From Streptomyces canus (lineage in GTDB: Bacteria; Actinomycetota; Actinomycetes; Streptomycetales; Streptomycetaceae): a stretch of DNA of 64,000 nucleotides. Position numbers and translations under genes: made by a program. The stretch spans positions 1,550,001-1,614,000 of the forward strand of contig NZ_CP107989.1 of the NCBI RefSeq assembly GCF_041435015.1, written 5' to 3'. Position 1 is the stretch's first letter; every line of letters begins with the position of its first letter. Shown piece by piece: positions 17,758-27,421 of the stretch. The notes under the pieces were generated by a model, which was not told the DNA's origin, ran no database searches, and worked only from the letters and a program-made list of their open reading frames with translations.

Positions 17758-18990
17758 TCAGCAGTTCACCGGCACCCGGTAGATGCCGTAGATCCCGGCG
17801 TCGTCCTTGTACGGCAGCTCCTCGGCCGGCACGGCCAGCGACAGGCCCGGCACCCGGCGCAGCAGCGTCTCGAACACGACCTCCAGCTCCACCCGGGCCA
17901 GGTTCTGCCCGAGGCACTGGTGGACCCCGTACCCGAAGGCGACGTGGTGGCGCGCGCCGCGCTCGAAGTCGAGCCGGTCCGGGTGGTCGAAGACCTCGTC
18001 GTCCCAGTCGGCGGCGAGCCCGGACACGACGATGCCCTCGTCCTTGCGGATCGTGACGCCGCCGATCTCGATGTCCTCGGTGGCGACCCGGGCGGGCGCG
18101 TTCTCCACGACGCTGAAGTAGCGCAGCATCTCCTCGATCGCCGGGGGCAGCAGCGACGGGTCGGCCGCGATCCGTGCCCTGTGCTCCGGGTTCTCCAGCA
18201 GGGCCACCACGCCCAGCGAGATCATGTTCGCGGTGGTCTGGTGCCCGGCGATCAGCAGCATGACGGCGGTGCCGACGATCTCGTCGTGCGTCATCACCGG
18301 CGTCTGCCGGTTGCGCGCGATGAGCCGGCCGATCAGGTCGTCGGTGGGCTCGCCCCGCTCCTTCTCGGTGACGAGGTCCTCCAGGAAGTCGTTGAGCGCG
18401 TCGGAGGCCGCGGCGCGCTCCCGTATCGAGACGGACCGGCTGACCAGCATGCCCGCCCACTCGTGGAAGTCGCGGCGCTGCTCGTGGGGCACGCCCAGCA
18501 GCTCGCAGATCACCAGCGACGGCACCGCCTGCGACACGTGCTCGACGAGGTCGGCCGGCTGCGGCGCGGCCAGCATCTCGTCGATGCTCCGGTCGACGAT
18601 CTCCTGGACACGCGGGCGCAGCGCGGCGATCCGGCGCAGCGAGAACTCGCCGGTGAGGATCTTGCGGTGGGCCCCGTGCTCGGCCCCGTCCAGGTGGATC
18701 ATGGACCGCCGGGTGCTGAGCCGGCGGACGCGCTCGGTTGCCGCGCGCTGCTCGGCGGTCAGCCGTCCCGGGAACGCCGGGTGCAGGCGATCGGCGCTGA
18801 CCCGCGGGTCGGCGAGCAGCTTGCGGGCCAGCTCGTGCTTGGTGACCAGCCAGGCCACCTGGCCGTCGGGCATCCGGACCCGGCTGACCGGCTCCCGCCC
18901 GCGCAGCTCCCGGTACTCGGCGGGCGGGTGCATGGGGCACGCGCGGGCCATCGGGAACGACGGAATGTCGTGGTCGAGCGTCTCGGTCAT
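17758..18990 (-). CDS. nikF: NikF: cytochrome P450 (pyridyl hydroxylase)
   Basis: A 410-residue bacterial class I P450 with I-helix AGHQTT (248-253), ExxR (E287-R290) and heme loop FGYGVHQCLG with Cys359. In nikkomycin biosynthesis this gene, paired with NikG, is linked to hydroxylation of the pyridine ring of the peptidyl moiety. It overlaps nikE by 4 bp (ATGA). Confidence 0.9.
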   Translation of the reverse strand: MTETLDHDIPSFPMARACPMHPPAEYRELRGREPVSRVRMPDGQVAWLVTKHELARKLLADPRVSADRLHPAFPGRLTAEQRAATERVRRLSTRRSMIHLDGAEHGAHRKILTGEFSLRRIAALRPRVQEIVDRSIDEMLAAPQPADLVEHVSQAVPSLVICELLGVPHEQRRDFHEWAGMLVSRSVSIRERAAASDALNDFLEDLVTEKERGEPTDDLIGRLIARNRQTPVMTHDEIVGTAVMLLIAGHQTTANMISLGVVALLENPEHRARIAADPSLLPPAIEEMLRYFSVVENAPARVATEDIEIGGVTIRKDEGIVVSGLAADWDDEVFDHPDRLDFERGARHHVAFGYGVHQCLGQNLARVELEVVFETLLRRVPGLSLAVPAEELPYKDDAGIYGIYRVPVNC

Positions 18991-20672
18991 GGGGTGGGCT
19001 TCCGTTCCTCTCGGGCCTGCCGGTCCGCTGCCGCCGCGCGGAGCGAGACCCGGTTGATCTTGCCGACGCCGATCATCGGGAGGGCGTCCACCACCCTCAA
19101 TTCCTCGGGCAGTTTGTACGTGGCGATTCCGTGCTCGGTGAGGAAGCGGCGCAGGCCGAGCAGCGTCGGCTGCTTCTCCGGGTCGCAGGGGACGGCGAAG
19201 ACGCAGACCGTCTGCCCCCACACCGGGTGCGGCATCGCGACCGCCGCGACCGCCCGCAGCAAGGGGTGCTCGGCGAGCAGCGCTTCGATCTCCCCGGCGG
19301 AGATCTTCTCCCCGCCGCGGTTGATGACGTCGCCGGTCCGGCCCTCCACCACCAGCCCGCCCGACGGGTGGAGGCGTGCCAGGTCGCCGGTGCGGTAGAA
19401 GCCGTCGTCGGTGAAGGCGCGCGCGTCGGCCTCCGGCGCCGCGTAGTACCCGGCGACCGTGTACGGGCCCCTTGTCAGCACCTCTCCCACCTCGCCGGGT
19501 GCCATCTCGGTGCCGTCCTCGTTCACGATGCGGATCTCGTCGCCGGGTGAGGCCGGCCGCCCCTGGGTGTGGGCGATGACGTCACCGGGGTCGTCCAGCG
19601 CGGTGTAGGTCAGCAGCCCTTCGCTCATGCCGTAGCACTGCTGCACCGTGCAGCCGAGCAGCTTGTGCGCCTCGGCCGCCGGGGCGGGCTCCAGACGGGC
19701 GCCGCCGGCCTGCATCACGCGCAGCGACGTCGGCCCGCGGCCCCGCTGCCGGACCTCGTTCAGCCACTGGGTGACCAGCGCGGGCACCAGCGTCGTGTGC
19801 GTCACCCCCTCCCGGTCGATGAGGTCGAGCGCCGCCCCGGGATCTCCCGGCGAGCCCAGGACCACCCGGCCACCGAAGGCCAGGACGCCGAACATGCCGG
19901 GGCAGTTGAGGACGAACCCGTGCGCCCCCGACATGACGGCGAGGTACACCGTGTCCGGCGACAGCCCGGCCCACCGGGCGGCCGTCCGGATCATGTAGCC
20001 GTAGCCCTCGTGGGCGCGCGCGATCGCCTTCGGTGGACCGGTGGTCCCGCTGGACAGCAGGAAGACGGCGGGCTCGTCGGCCAGCGGCGGCCCCAGATCG
20101 GGCAGGGGCCTCGCGCCGGGATCGGGACGGCACAGCTCGACCAGGTCCTCGGTGCCTTCGGGAACGGCGTCCGACGTGCGGTCGGCGACCAGGATGCGCC
20201 GGATACTCGGGCAGCTCTCCCGCAGTTCCCTCGCCAACGCGACATGGTCGAAGCGCTGCCAGCGGCGCGGTACGGCCACGGCCGTGGGCCGGGTGGCCGC
20301 CACGACCGCCAGCAGCTCCCGGCGGCGCAGCGTGGGCACCGCCATCACCGGGTGGGCGCCCAGCCGCATCAACGCCAGCGGCAGGACGACCAGCTCCAGG
20401 TCGTTCGGGAGCTGGACCAGGACCCGGTCCCCGCGCGCGATCCCGAGGCCGGCCAGCCGGGCGGCGGCGCCGGCGACCGCGTCCGCCAGCTCGCGCCGGG
20501 TCAGCCGGCCGCCGGGACCGCGGACGGCCTCCTTCTCGGGATCCTCGTCCACGTGCCGCAGCACCAGCCGGTCGACCCGCTCAGGACGCCACCACCCGCG
20601 GTCGCGGTACTCCCGCGCGCGATCCGGCGGAATCCTCGGGAGGCCGGGATCCTCGGGACGGAATGAACTCAC
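18987..20672 (-). CDS. nikE: NikE: picolinate-activating acyl-AMP ligase
   Basis: A 561-residue ANL-superfamily enzyme closest in layout to DhbE-type aryl-AMP ligases, with the P-loop FLLSSGTTGPPKAI, YGMSEGLLTY, and the C-terminal catalytic-Lys segment VGKINRVSLR. In the substrate pocket DhbE-type enzymes have HN (the Asn contacts a 2-hydroxyl); here the segment is SGAHGFVLNCPG, so that Asn is Gly. This suits picolinate, which has no 2-OH. The product is picolinoyl-AMP/CoA for NikA. GTG start with GAAAGGAAGG upstream. Confidence 0.86.
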   Translation of the reverse strand: MSSFRPEDPGLPRIPPDRAREYRDRGWWRPERVDRLVLRHVDEDPEKEAVRGPGGRLTRRELADAVAGAAARLAGLGIARGDRVLVQLPNDLELVVLPLALMRLGAHPVMAVPTLRRRELLAVVAATRPTAVAVPRRWQRFDHVALARELRESCPSIRRILVADRTSDAVPEGTEDLVELCRPDPGARPLPDLGPPLADEPAVFLLSSGTTGPPKAIARAHEGYGYMIRTAARWAGLSPDTVYLAVMSGAHGFVLNCPGMFGVLAFGGRVVLGSPGDPGAALDLIDREGVTHTTLVPALVTQWLNEVRQRGRGPTSLRVMQAGGARLEPAPAAEAHKLLGCTVQQCYGMSEGLLTYTALDDPGDVIAHTQGRPASPGDEIRIVNEDGTEMAPGEVGEVLTRGPYTVAGYYAAPEADARAFTDDGFYRTGDLARLHPSGGLVVEGRTGDVINRGGEKISAGEIEALLAEHPLLRAVAAVAMPHPVWGQTVCVFAVPCDPEKQPTLLGLRRFLTEHGIATYKLPEELRVVDALPMIGVGKINRVSLRAAAADRQAREERKPTP

Positions 20673-20702
20673 GCCCTGTCACCTTCCTTTCTCGCGGCCA
20701 CG

Positions 20703-21872
20703 TCAGAGAGCCGACTGCGGGGCGAGCCGTGAGATGTCGTACGCGGTGGAGTCCTCCACGGCCAGGTCGGCGCAGATCCGGCCGAACAGCGGGACGAACT
20801 TGAACGCCCAGCCCGCCCCGTAGACGACGAGCTTCTCCCCGTGCGTCATCAGGTCCCGCGCGGTGCCGAGGAAGAACTGCCGTTCGGGGTCCGTGGGCAG
20901 TACGGCCAGGCAGGTCGAGGTCCGCACCGGGTCGGGGTCGACCGTGGGCAGGTGGTCCCTCAGCCAGCCCGAGAGCCGGTCCATCTGGCGCCGGTCGGCG
21001 ACGCCGGTGGCCGCCGACGGGTGGTCGAGCGGGTCCACCTCGAAGATCGGCCCGCAGCGCACGAACTCCCCGGGCGCCCACGGGTTGTGCCCGAACCCGT
21101 AGAACAGGTTGGTGTCCTCCCGCGTCGGCTGCTGGAAGGCGAACCAGAACGGCGCCTCGTCCACCGGCCGGGCCTGCCGGTAGGCCGCGATGGCCATCTC
21201 GTACACCGAGTACGCGAGGCGCGCGCCCAGCGGTTCCAGCAGGTCGTTGGTGTAGGGGCCGCAGGCCAGCACCACCTTGCCGGCCCGGTAGGTGCCCCGG
21301 TCGGTGGTGACGCTCACCCCGTCCGCGTCCGGCACGAGTTCCGTCACCGTCTCACCGGCGCGCAGGGTGCTGCCGGCCGCCTGGGCGAGGGTGAAGAGCG
21401 CCGCCAGCGTCCCCCTGACGTCGATCGTCCCGCCGTCGGGCTGGAGGAACCCCTCGTAGTCCCGGGGCAGGCCGCGGAACCCGAACCGCCGCTCGATGTC
21501 GGTGGCCTTGAGCCACTCGTAGCGCACCGAGAGCTTGTCCATCATCGCGGCGGTCCCCGAGATCTGGCCCTCGTTGGTGACCACGTCGGTGTCCCCGAAC
21601 CAGAGGCTGCCGATCTCGTGGATGAGGCGGCGCTCGCAGCGGCTCTCCAGCGCGCGCCACAGCGGAAGGGTCTCCAGCGTCAGGCGGAACAGGTCCTCCT
21701 CGGTGTACTGGAGCCGCCAGTGCCGCTCGGCGCCGCTGGTGCCCCCGCTCTCGTTGAAGAACATGTGCCGCTCCAGGACCAGCACCCGGTGGCCGCGCTC
21801 GGCGACCTGCCAGGCGGTGGCCAGGCCCACGGGCCCGCCTCCCACGACCACCACGTCATAGGACTCCGTCAT
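20703..21872 (-). CDS. nikD: NikD: flavoprotein oxidase making picolinate
   Basis: A 389-residue monomeric-sarcosine-oxidase-type flavoprotein: FAD motif VVVVGGGPVGLATAWQVAE near residue 7 and the late CLAVLPTDPERQFFLGT segment, where the Cys is the covalent-flavin candidate. NikD oxidises piperideine-2-carboxylate (from NikC) to picolinate in a four-electron reaction. The start ATG overlaps the nikC stop, supporting coupled translation in the nikA-G operon. Confidence 0.9.
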   Translation of the reverse strand: MTESYDVVVVGGGPVGLATAWQVAERGHRVLVLERHMFFNESGGTSGAERHWRLQYTEEDLFRLTLETLPLWRALESRCERRLIHEIGSLWFGDTDVVTNEGQISGTAAMMDKLSVRYEWLKATDIERRFGFRGLPRDYEGFLQPDGGTIDVRGTLAALFTLAQAAGSTLRAGETVTELVPDADGVSVTTDRGTYRAGKVVLACGPYTNDLLEPLGARLAYSVYEMAIAAYRQARPVDEAPFWFAFQQPTREDTNLFYGFGHNPWAPGEFVRCGPIFEVDPLDHPSAATGVADRRQMDRLSGWLRDHLPTVDPDPVRTSTCLAVLPTDPERQFFLGTARDLMTHGEKLVVYGAGWAFKFVPLFGRICADLAVEDSTAYDISRLAPQSAL

Positions 21873-23149
21873 GTCCGGGCCTCCTCGTAACTCGACGTGC
21901 CGCCCTTGCCGGTGTCCCGCCGTCCGGTGAGCGCGGACTTCAGGGCCAGCACCAAGTGCTCGACCTGGCCGTCGGTCATCGACGGGTAGCAGGGCAGGTT
22001 GACCTGCTCGTGGAACCAGAGCCGCTCGGTGACCGGACACTCGCCGAGCCGGTGGCCCCGGCCCCGCCACTCGGGGCGCAGGTGCAGGGGGAAATAGCGC
22101 ACCTGCACCTGGACCCCGGCGTCTTCGAGGGCGTGGATCACCTCGTCGCGGCTCACCCCTTGCCCCGGCCGGACCAAGAAGGTGAACAGGTGGTAGGGGT
22201 GGTGGATGTCCTCGGGCACGTCGGCCAGCCGCACCTGCGGGAACTCCGCCAGCGTCTGGGCCAGGCGCCCGGCGATCCACCGCCGCCGCCCGGCCAGCTC
22301 CCCGAGACGCTCCAGCTGGACGAGCCCCACGGCCGCCCCGGCCTCGCTGAGTGTGGCGTTGCTCCCGGGATGGCGGATGCGCAGGCACTCCTTCTCGTAC
22401 GAGTCCCCCGCCCACATCATCCAGGGCTCCGAGCGGTCGTACGGCCCGGCCAGCAGCGGTGACGGCACGAGGACCCCGTCGGCGGCGTTGGACCGGATGC
22501 GGTCGACGCGCTCGGCCCACTCGGGGTCGTCGAAGGTGAGCATGCCGCCCTCGCCGAGCGTCGTGATGTTCTTGCTGGAGTGGAAGCTGAAGCACCCGAT
22601 GTCGCCGAGCACGCCCGGCCGCCGGCCGCGGTAGAGGGCGCCCAGCGCGTGCGCGCAGTCCTCGATCACCCGGACGCCGTGCCGGCGGGCCACCCGCATG
22701 ATCTCGTCCATGCGGGCCGGCCGGCCGCCGTAGTGGACCAGGATCAGGGCCCGGGTCCGCGGGGTGATCAGCGACTCGAACGAGTCGACGTCCACGTTCA
22801 GGGTGTCCGGCTCCACGTCGCAGAAGCGGACCGTCACGTCGTGCGCCAGCAAGGGGTCGGCGGTGGCCTTGAAGGTCTGCGGGGTCACGATCACCTCGTC
22901 ACCGGGGACGAGGTCCAGCAGGTGCACGGCGAGCGCGACGGCGACGGTTCCGCTGGTGACGGTCATCGCGTACCGGCTGCCGACGTGCTCGCGCATCGCC
23001 TGCTCGAACGCGTCCCGCCACCGCCCTTGCGAGAGGCTCTCGCCGGAGCGGACGAGCTCGCCGAGCGCGGCCACCTCGGCCTCCCCGAGGATGCTTCCCA
23101 CAGCGGGGGCCGGCACGAAGTACCGGGAGTTCTCGTTCACGGTCAGCAT
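21869..23149 (-). CDS. nikC: NikC: L-lysine 2-aminotransferase (DegT/DnrJ fold)
   Basis: A 426-residue PLP enzyme of the DegT/DnrJ/EryC1 type, with [19 protein letters not shown] and the PLP-lysine motif [17 protein letters not shown]. In this cluster type it removes the alpha-amino group of lysine, giving the keto acid that cyclises to piperideine-2-carboxylate. Start ATG 23149 overlaps the nikB stop (ATGCTGA). Sugar aminotransferases share this fold, so function rests on context. Confidence 0.87.
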   Translation of the reverse strand: MLTVNENSRYFVPAPAVGSILGEAEVAALGELVRSGESLSQGRWRDAFEQAMREHVGSRYAMTVTSGTVAVALAVHLLDLVPGDEVIVTPQTFKATADPLLAHDVTVRFCDVEPDTLNVDVDSFESLITPRTRALILVHYGGRPARMDEIMRVARRHGVRVIEDCAHALGALYRGRRPGVLGDIGCFSFHSSKNITTLGEGGMLTFDDPEWAERVDRIRSNAADGVLVPSPLLAGPYDRSEPWMMWAGDSYEKECLRIRHPGSNATLSEAGAAVGLVQLERLGELAGRRRWIAGRLAQTLAEFPQVRLADVPEDIHHPYHLFTFLVRPGQGVSRDEVIHALEDAGVQVQVRYFPLHLRPEWRGRGHRLGECPVTERLWFHEQVNLPCYPSMTDGQVEHLVLALKSALTGRRDTGKGGTSSYEEART

Positions 23150-24216
23150 GAGCCGGTCCCACGGCCCGCCGGGCTTTCCCCGTCCCGGGCGGCGCGCAGG
23201 GCCAGCGCCACCTCCACGATCAGGTCCTCCTGGCCCGCGACCACCTGACGCCTGCCGAGTTCGAAGAAGACGTCGCGCGGGTCGACCCCTTCCCGCGCTG
23301 CGATGTCGAGCACCGGTTTCTTGAACCCGGAGAACACCCCGGCCAGCCCGCTGACGATGGAGACGGAGTCGATGGTGGGCGGCGCCGGCATCAGCTCCCG
23401 CCCCGCGATGTCCGCGGCGTCCAGGAGCCGGTACAGGTCGATGCCCGTCCGGAACCCCAGCCGCTCCAGCACCGGCACCAGGACCTCGAGCTGGGTGTTG
23501 CCGGCGCCGGCGCCGAAGCCCCGCGCGCACGCGTCGAGGATGCCGGCCCCCGCCTCCGCGGCGGCGATCGAGTTCGCCACGGCCATCCCGAGGTTGTTGT
23601 GCCCGTGGAACATCACCGGCACGTCGACGGCGGCGCAGATGGCCCCGATGCGGGCCGTGACGTCCGAGGGCAGGAAGTGCCCCGAGGAGTCGAGGATGCC
23701 CACGCCGGTGGCGCCGTACCCGACCAGGCGCGCGCACTCCTCTGCGAGCTGGTCGGGGCTCGCCATGTGCGTCATCAGGAGGATGCCGTGCGCCTCCACG
23801 CCCTCGTCGCGCAGGAAGCCGAGGTGGCGCTCGGCGACGCTGGCCTCGGTGCAGTGCGTCGCGATGCGCACCAGGTCGACCTCGTACGCGAGGGCGTTCT
23901 TGATGTCCTGGGTGGTGGCCCAGCCCGGGAACATGAGAACCCCGAGCTTGCTGGTCGTCAGGGTCTCCCGGGCGATCGACATCATCTCGTCGTCGCTCAG
24001 CCGGGCCCGGCCGACCTGGAGGGACGAGGCGGCCAGCCCGTTGCCGTGGCCGACCTCGACGACCGGGACGGCCGCGGCGTCCGCGGCCTTCAGATAGGCG
24101 CGGAACTGCTCCGCGCCGAGGCTGTGCCGCACGGCGTGCTGGCCGTCGCGCAGCGTCGGGTCGTGGATCTGGACCGGCCTGCCCGCGGCGGCGTCCCGGG
24201 CCGCTTCCTGGCTCAT
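23143..24216 (-). CDS. nikB: NikB: 4-hydroxy-2-oxovalerate-type aldolase
   Basis: A 357-residue DmpG/HMGL-like TIM-barrel aldolase: [16 protein letters not shown] at the N-terminus, the metal-binding [14 protein letters not shown], and a C-terminal communication domain. Catabolic homologues pair with an acylating aldehyde dehydrogenase and channel the aldehyde. Here the reverse direction is used: it condenses picolinaldehyde (from NikA) with 2-oxobutyrate to the pyridyl hydroxy-oxo acid. It overlaps nikA by 4 bp. Confidence 0.9.
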   Translation of the reverse strand: MSQEAARDAAAGRPVQIHDPTLRDGQHAVRHSLGAEQFRAYLKAADAAAVPVVEVGHGNGLAASSLQVGRARLSDDEMMSIARETLTTSKLGVLMFPGWATTQDIKNALAYEVDLVRIATHCTEASVAERHLGFLRDEGVEAHGILLMTHMASPDQLAEECARLVGYGATGVGILDSSGHFLPSDVTARIGAICAAVDVPVMFHGHNNLGMAVANSIAAAEAGAGILDACARGFGAGAGNTQLEVLVPVLERLGFRTGIDLYRLLDAADIAGRELMPAPPTIDSVSIVSGLAGVFSGFKKPVLDIAAREGVDPRDVFFELGRRQVVAGQEDLIVEVALALRAARDGESPAGRGTGSC

Positions 24217-25103
24217 GCCGTCTCCCTGCCTGCCAGTGCGAGCCGGTCCGCCGCGTAACACTCGGCGGCCTGGATCGCGGCGGAATTGATGATGTCGAGA
24301 TTCCCGGCGTAGTGCGGCAGCCGGTCGCCGGACGCGGTGACCTCCACGGAGACGAAGGCCGTGGAGTCGTTGACGGTGCACACGCTGACGCCGAATCCCT
24401 TGACGTACGTACGGATCTCGTCAGCGGCTCTCGTCACCAGCGCGCGCACCGAGTCGGTGGTGAGGTCCCGGCCCCGCAGGTACATGGCGACCCGGAAGGT
24501 GGCCGCGGGCCGGGCGGGGCTGATGTTGACGAGCGCCTTCACGTCCTCGACGCCGGTGAACCAGCGGATCGCGTCCTGCGTGGTCTGCACGTACTCGTCG
24601 AGGTTCAGGCGCGAGGCACGGCCCACGCTCAGGGTGGCGGCCGTGGTCACGACCTCGATGCAGTCGATCTCGTGCGCTCGCGCGATCGCGTGCAGGATCG
24701 GTACGCACGCCTGCCCGCCACAGGTCACCATGCTGATGTCGCGGTGGGAGCCGATGTCCTCCCGGTTGACGGTCGGGACGATCATCTGCCCGACTCTGCT
24801 GGGCGTCAGATCGACGATCATCGCCCCGGACGCCGCGAGCTTCTCCGCGTGCTCGGCGTGGAACGACGCGTTGGTGGCGTCGAACACCACGTCGAAGTCC
24901 TCCTCGGCGTCGATGAGGGACTGGATGCCCCCGGTCGCCACCGGCAGCCCGCGCCGGGCCGCCCGCCGCAGCTCGGCGGCGTCGTGCCGCCCCGCGACGA
25001 GCCGCAGGTCGAGACAGTCTGAGCGCATGATCTTGGTCGCCAGGTCCATACCGATGAGTCCGGCGCCGAGGACCGATACGGACAGCCGTCCAGTTGCTTG
25101 CAT
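24213..25103 (-). CDS. nikA: NikA: acylating aldehyde dehydrogenase
   Basis: A 296-residue DmpF-type acetaldehyde dehydrogenase: NAD motif [17 protein letters not shown], catalytic Cys in [14 protein letters not shown]. In nikkomycin biosynthesis it works reductively, turning picolinoyl-CoA into picolinaldehyde for NikB. Start ATG 25103 has GGAAAGG upstream; a longer frame to 25256 is not supported. It is the first gene of the nikA-G operon and divergent from nikP1. The S. ansochromogenes counterpart is called sanN. Confidence 0.9.
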   Translation of the reverse strand: MQATGRLSVSVLGAGLIGMDLATKIMRSDCLDLRLVAGRHDAAELRRAARRGLPVATGGIQSLIDAEEDFDVVFDATNASFHAEHAEKLAASGAMIVDLTPSRVGQMIVPTVNREDIGSHRDISMVTCGGQACVPILHAIARAHEIDCIEVVTTAATLSVGRASRLNLDEYVQTTQDAIRWFTGVEDVKALVNISPARPAATFRVAMYLRGRDLTTDSVRALVTRAADEIRTYVKGFGVSVCTVNDSTAFVSVEVTASGDRLPHYAGNLDIINSAAIQAAECYAADRLALAGRETA

Positions 25104-25381
25104 GTACGGTCGCCTTTCCGTCAAGGTGCGGCGTGATCCGCCCTGGGACCGCCCGCGGAGGCCGGCTGCGGTGGTCCCTACGCGGCCCAGCCTGGAACCG
25201 GGGCCTTGCCGACGGCTCGCCGTCGCGCTGACCGGTCGCCGCCGCGGGCGGGGCAAGCGAGGCGGCGAGGTCCTTGCAGGGACGCGGCGACATGCTGTGC
25301 GGGCACCACCCCCGGGGGCTTCCCCCGCTACAACGCCAGTCCGTACGCCGCACCTTTAGCATCCGAAGGGGACTGCGAGCC
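25104..25381. promoter_or_regulatory. nikA-nikP1 divergent promoter with SARP-like heptamers
   Basis: This 278-bp intergenic region drives both large operons. It contains CTTGCCG (exact CGGCAAG on the minus strand) at 25205-25211, GGGCAAG at 25251-25257 and CTTGCAG at 25273-25279 (one mismatch each). In S. ansochromogenes the equivalent sanN-sanO region is the known binding target of SanG. I could not assign -10/-35 elements. Confidence 0.6.
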
Positions 25382-27415
25382 GTGGTCAACCCGATTCATG
25401 ACGACAACGGTGTCTCTCTGGTCCTGGTGAACAGCGAGAACCGGCACGCTCTGTGGGCCGGCGGCCTCGACGTACCGCCGGGCTGGCGCGTCGCGCACCG
25501 GGCGGCGAGCCGCCGGGAGTGCCTGGAGTACATCGGCGCCCACTGGCCTGACATCCGGCCCGCGAGACTCCCGGACGCCGGGAAGGACGCGGGCGCCTGC
25601 CTCCACGACCTGTTCGCCGCCCAGGCCGCGCGCACCCCCGGGGCGCCGGCTCTGATCTGGCGGGACCAGGATCTGACGTACCGTCAACTCGATGACGATT
25701 CCAGCAAGTTGGCCGCACACCTGCGGCAGCGCGGCGTCGGGCCAGGCGCGTTCGTGGGCCTGTGCGTCGAGCGGTCGCCGCAGATGATCACGGCCCTGCT
25801 CGGGGTCCTGAAGACCGGCGCCGCCTACGTGCCCCTCGACCCCGAGTACCCGGTCGAGCGGCTGCGGTACGTCCTGTCCGACACGGGCGCACGCCTGCTC
25901 CTGACCCAGGAGCCGCTTCGCCCGCTCTTCCCGGACTACGACGGCGAGATCGTCTGCCTCGACCAGCACCGGCAGGACATCGACGCCCTGCCCACCGCGC
26001 CCGCGCCGGACAGCCCCGTCCCGCTGCCGTCGGACGCCGCCTACGTCATCCACACCTCCGGCTCCACGGGCCGCCCCAAGGGCGTCCTGGTGACGCACCG
26101 CTCCCTGGCGAACCACAGCTCCGCCGTGAACCGGCACTTCGCGTTCGCCCCCGGCGACCGCGTCCTGCAGTGCAGGCCGCTGAGCTTCGACGCCGCCGCC
26201 GAGGAAATCTTCCCGCCGCTCCTGCACGGCGCGGCCCTCGTCCTCGGCAGCGACCCCCTGCGCCAGACGTTCCGGGCCCTGACCCAGCAGGTCATCGACA
26301 CCGGCACGACCTTCCTGAGCGTGCCCACGGCCTTCTGGCACAGCTGGGTCGCGGAGGAGGACTGTCTGCTGCGGCTGGCCACGGAGTCCGCGCTGCGCAC
26401 GATGATCGTGGCCGGCGAGAAGGCGGCCCGCCAGGCGCTGCTGACCTGGAAGAAACGGGTCGGCGAGGACATCCGCTGGTTCAACGTCTACGGCCCCACC
26501 GAGGGCACCATCACCACGACGGTCCACGAGCCGGGCGCCGACTGGGAGGCCGGCGAGTACGGCTCCGTCCCGATCGGCCGCCCCATCGACAACGTCCGCA
26601 CGTACGTCCTCGACGACGCCCTGCGGCCGGTCCCGGCGGGAACGCCGGGCGAGCTGTTCATCGGCGGGGCGGGCGTGGCCGTCGGCTACCTCAACGCGCC
26701 GCAGACCACCGCCGAGCGGTTCCTGCCCGACCCCTTCTCCGGCGTGCCCGGCAGCCGGCTCTACCGCACCGGGGACCTGGTGCGCGCGGACGCCGACGGC
26801 TGCCTGGAGTTCCTCGGCCGCCGGGACCACCAGGTGAAACTGCGCGGCTACCGCATCGAACTCGGCGAGATCGAGACCGTGCTCGCCGAGCACCGGGACG
26901 TCCGGTCGTGCGTCGCCCAGGTGACCGGCGACGGCCCCGACAGCACCCTCGTGTGCTTCGTGACCGCCGACGAGCGGACCGCACCGCCGGCCGCCGAACT
27001 GATCGCCCACCTGCGGAGCCGGCTGCCCTGGTACATGATCCCGACGGCCGTCCACGTCCTGGACGCCTTCCCCATGACCCCCAACGGAAAGATCGACCGG
27101 GCCGCCCTGCTCGCCCTCGAACCCGACGACGACGGCGAGGCCGTCCACATCGCGCCGCGCACCCCCGTGGAAGCGGTCCTGGCGGACATCTGGGACGACA
27201 TCCTCGGCCGCCGCGGCATCAGCGTCGACGCCGACTTCTTCCAGGTGGGCGGACACTCCCTGCTCGCCGCGAGCCTCATCGCCCGCATCCGCGCCCGGTT
27301 CGACGTCGCCATGACGGCCCGCGTGCTGTTCGAGTCCCCGACCATCGCCGGGCTCGCCGAAGCCGTCACCCGGGCGACCGGCGACAGCGCGGCGGACCGC
27401 GCCGGGCGGAGCTGA
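25382..27415 (+). CDS. nikP1: NikP1: MbtH-adenylation-thiolation NRPS protein (histidine loading)
   Basis: A 677-residue protein from GTG 25382 (GAAGGGGA upstream; an in-frame ATG at 25274 is unsupported). About 1-60 is an MbtH domain (VNPIHDDNG, SLVLVN, HWPDIRP), about 75-575 an A domain (HTSGSTGRPKGVLV, FNVYGPTEGTI, YRTGDLV, NGKIDR), and about 595-665 a T domain (GGHSLLAA, Ser626). It activates L-histidine as a thioester for NikQ. MbtH fused to the A domain's N-terminus is less common than a free MbtH. Confidence 0.93.
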   Translation: MVNPIHDDNGVSLVLVNSENRHALWAGGLDVPPGWRVAHRAASRRECLEYIGAHWPDIRPARLPDAGKDAGACLHDLFAAQAARTPGAPALIWRDQDLTYRQLDDDSSKLAAHLRQRGVGPGAFVGLCVERSPQMITALLGVLKTGAAYVPLDPEYPVERLRYVLSDTGARLLLTQEPLRPLFPDYDGEIVCLDQHRQDIDALPTAPAPDSPVPLPSDAAYVIHTSGSTGRPKGVLVTHRSLANHSSAVNRHFAFAPGDRVLQCRPLSFDAAAEEIFPPLLHGAALVLGSDPLRQTFRALTQQVIDTGTTFLSVPTAFWHSWVAEEDCLLRLATESALRTMIVAGEKAARQALLTWKKRVGEDIRWFNVYGPTEGTITTTVHEPGADWEAGEYGSVPIGRPIDNVRTYVLDDALRPVPAGTPGELFIGGAGVAVGYLNAPQTTAERFLPDPFSGVPGSRLYRTGDLVRADADGCLEFLGRRDHQVKLRGYRIELGEIETVLAEHRDVRSCVAQVTGDGPDSTLVCFVTADERTAPPAAELIAHLRSRLPWYMIPTAVHVLDAFPMTPNGKIDRAALLALEPDDDGEAVHIAPRTPVEAVLADIWDDILGRRGISVDADFFQVGGHSLLAASLIARIRARFDVAMTARVLFESPTIAGLAEAVTRATGDSAADRAGRS

Positions 27416-27421
27416 CCGGCG

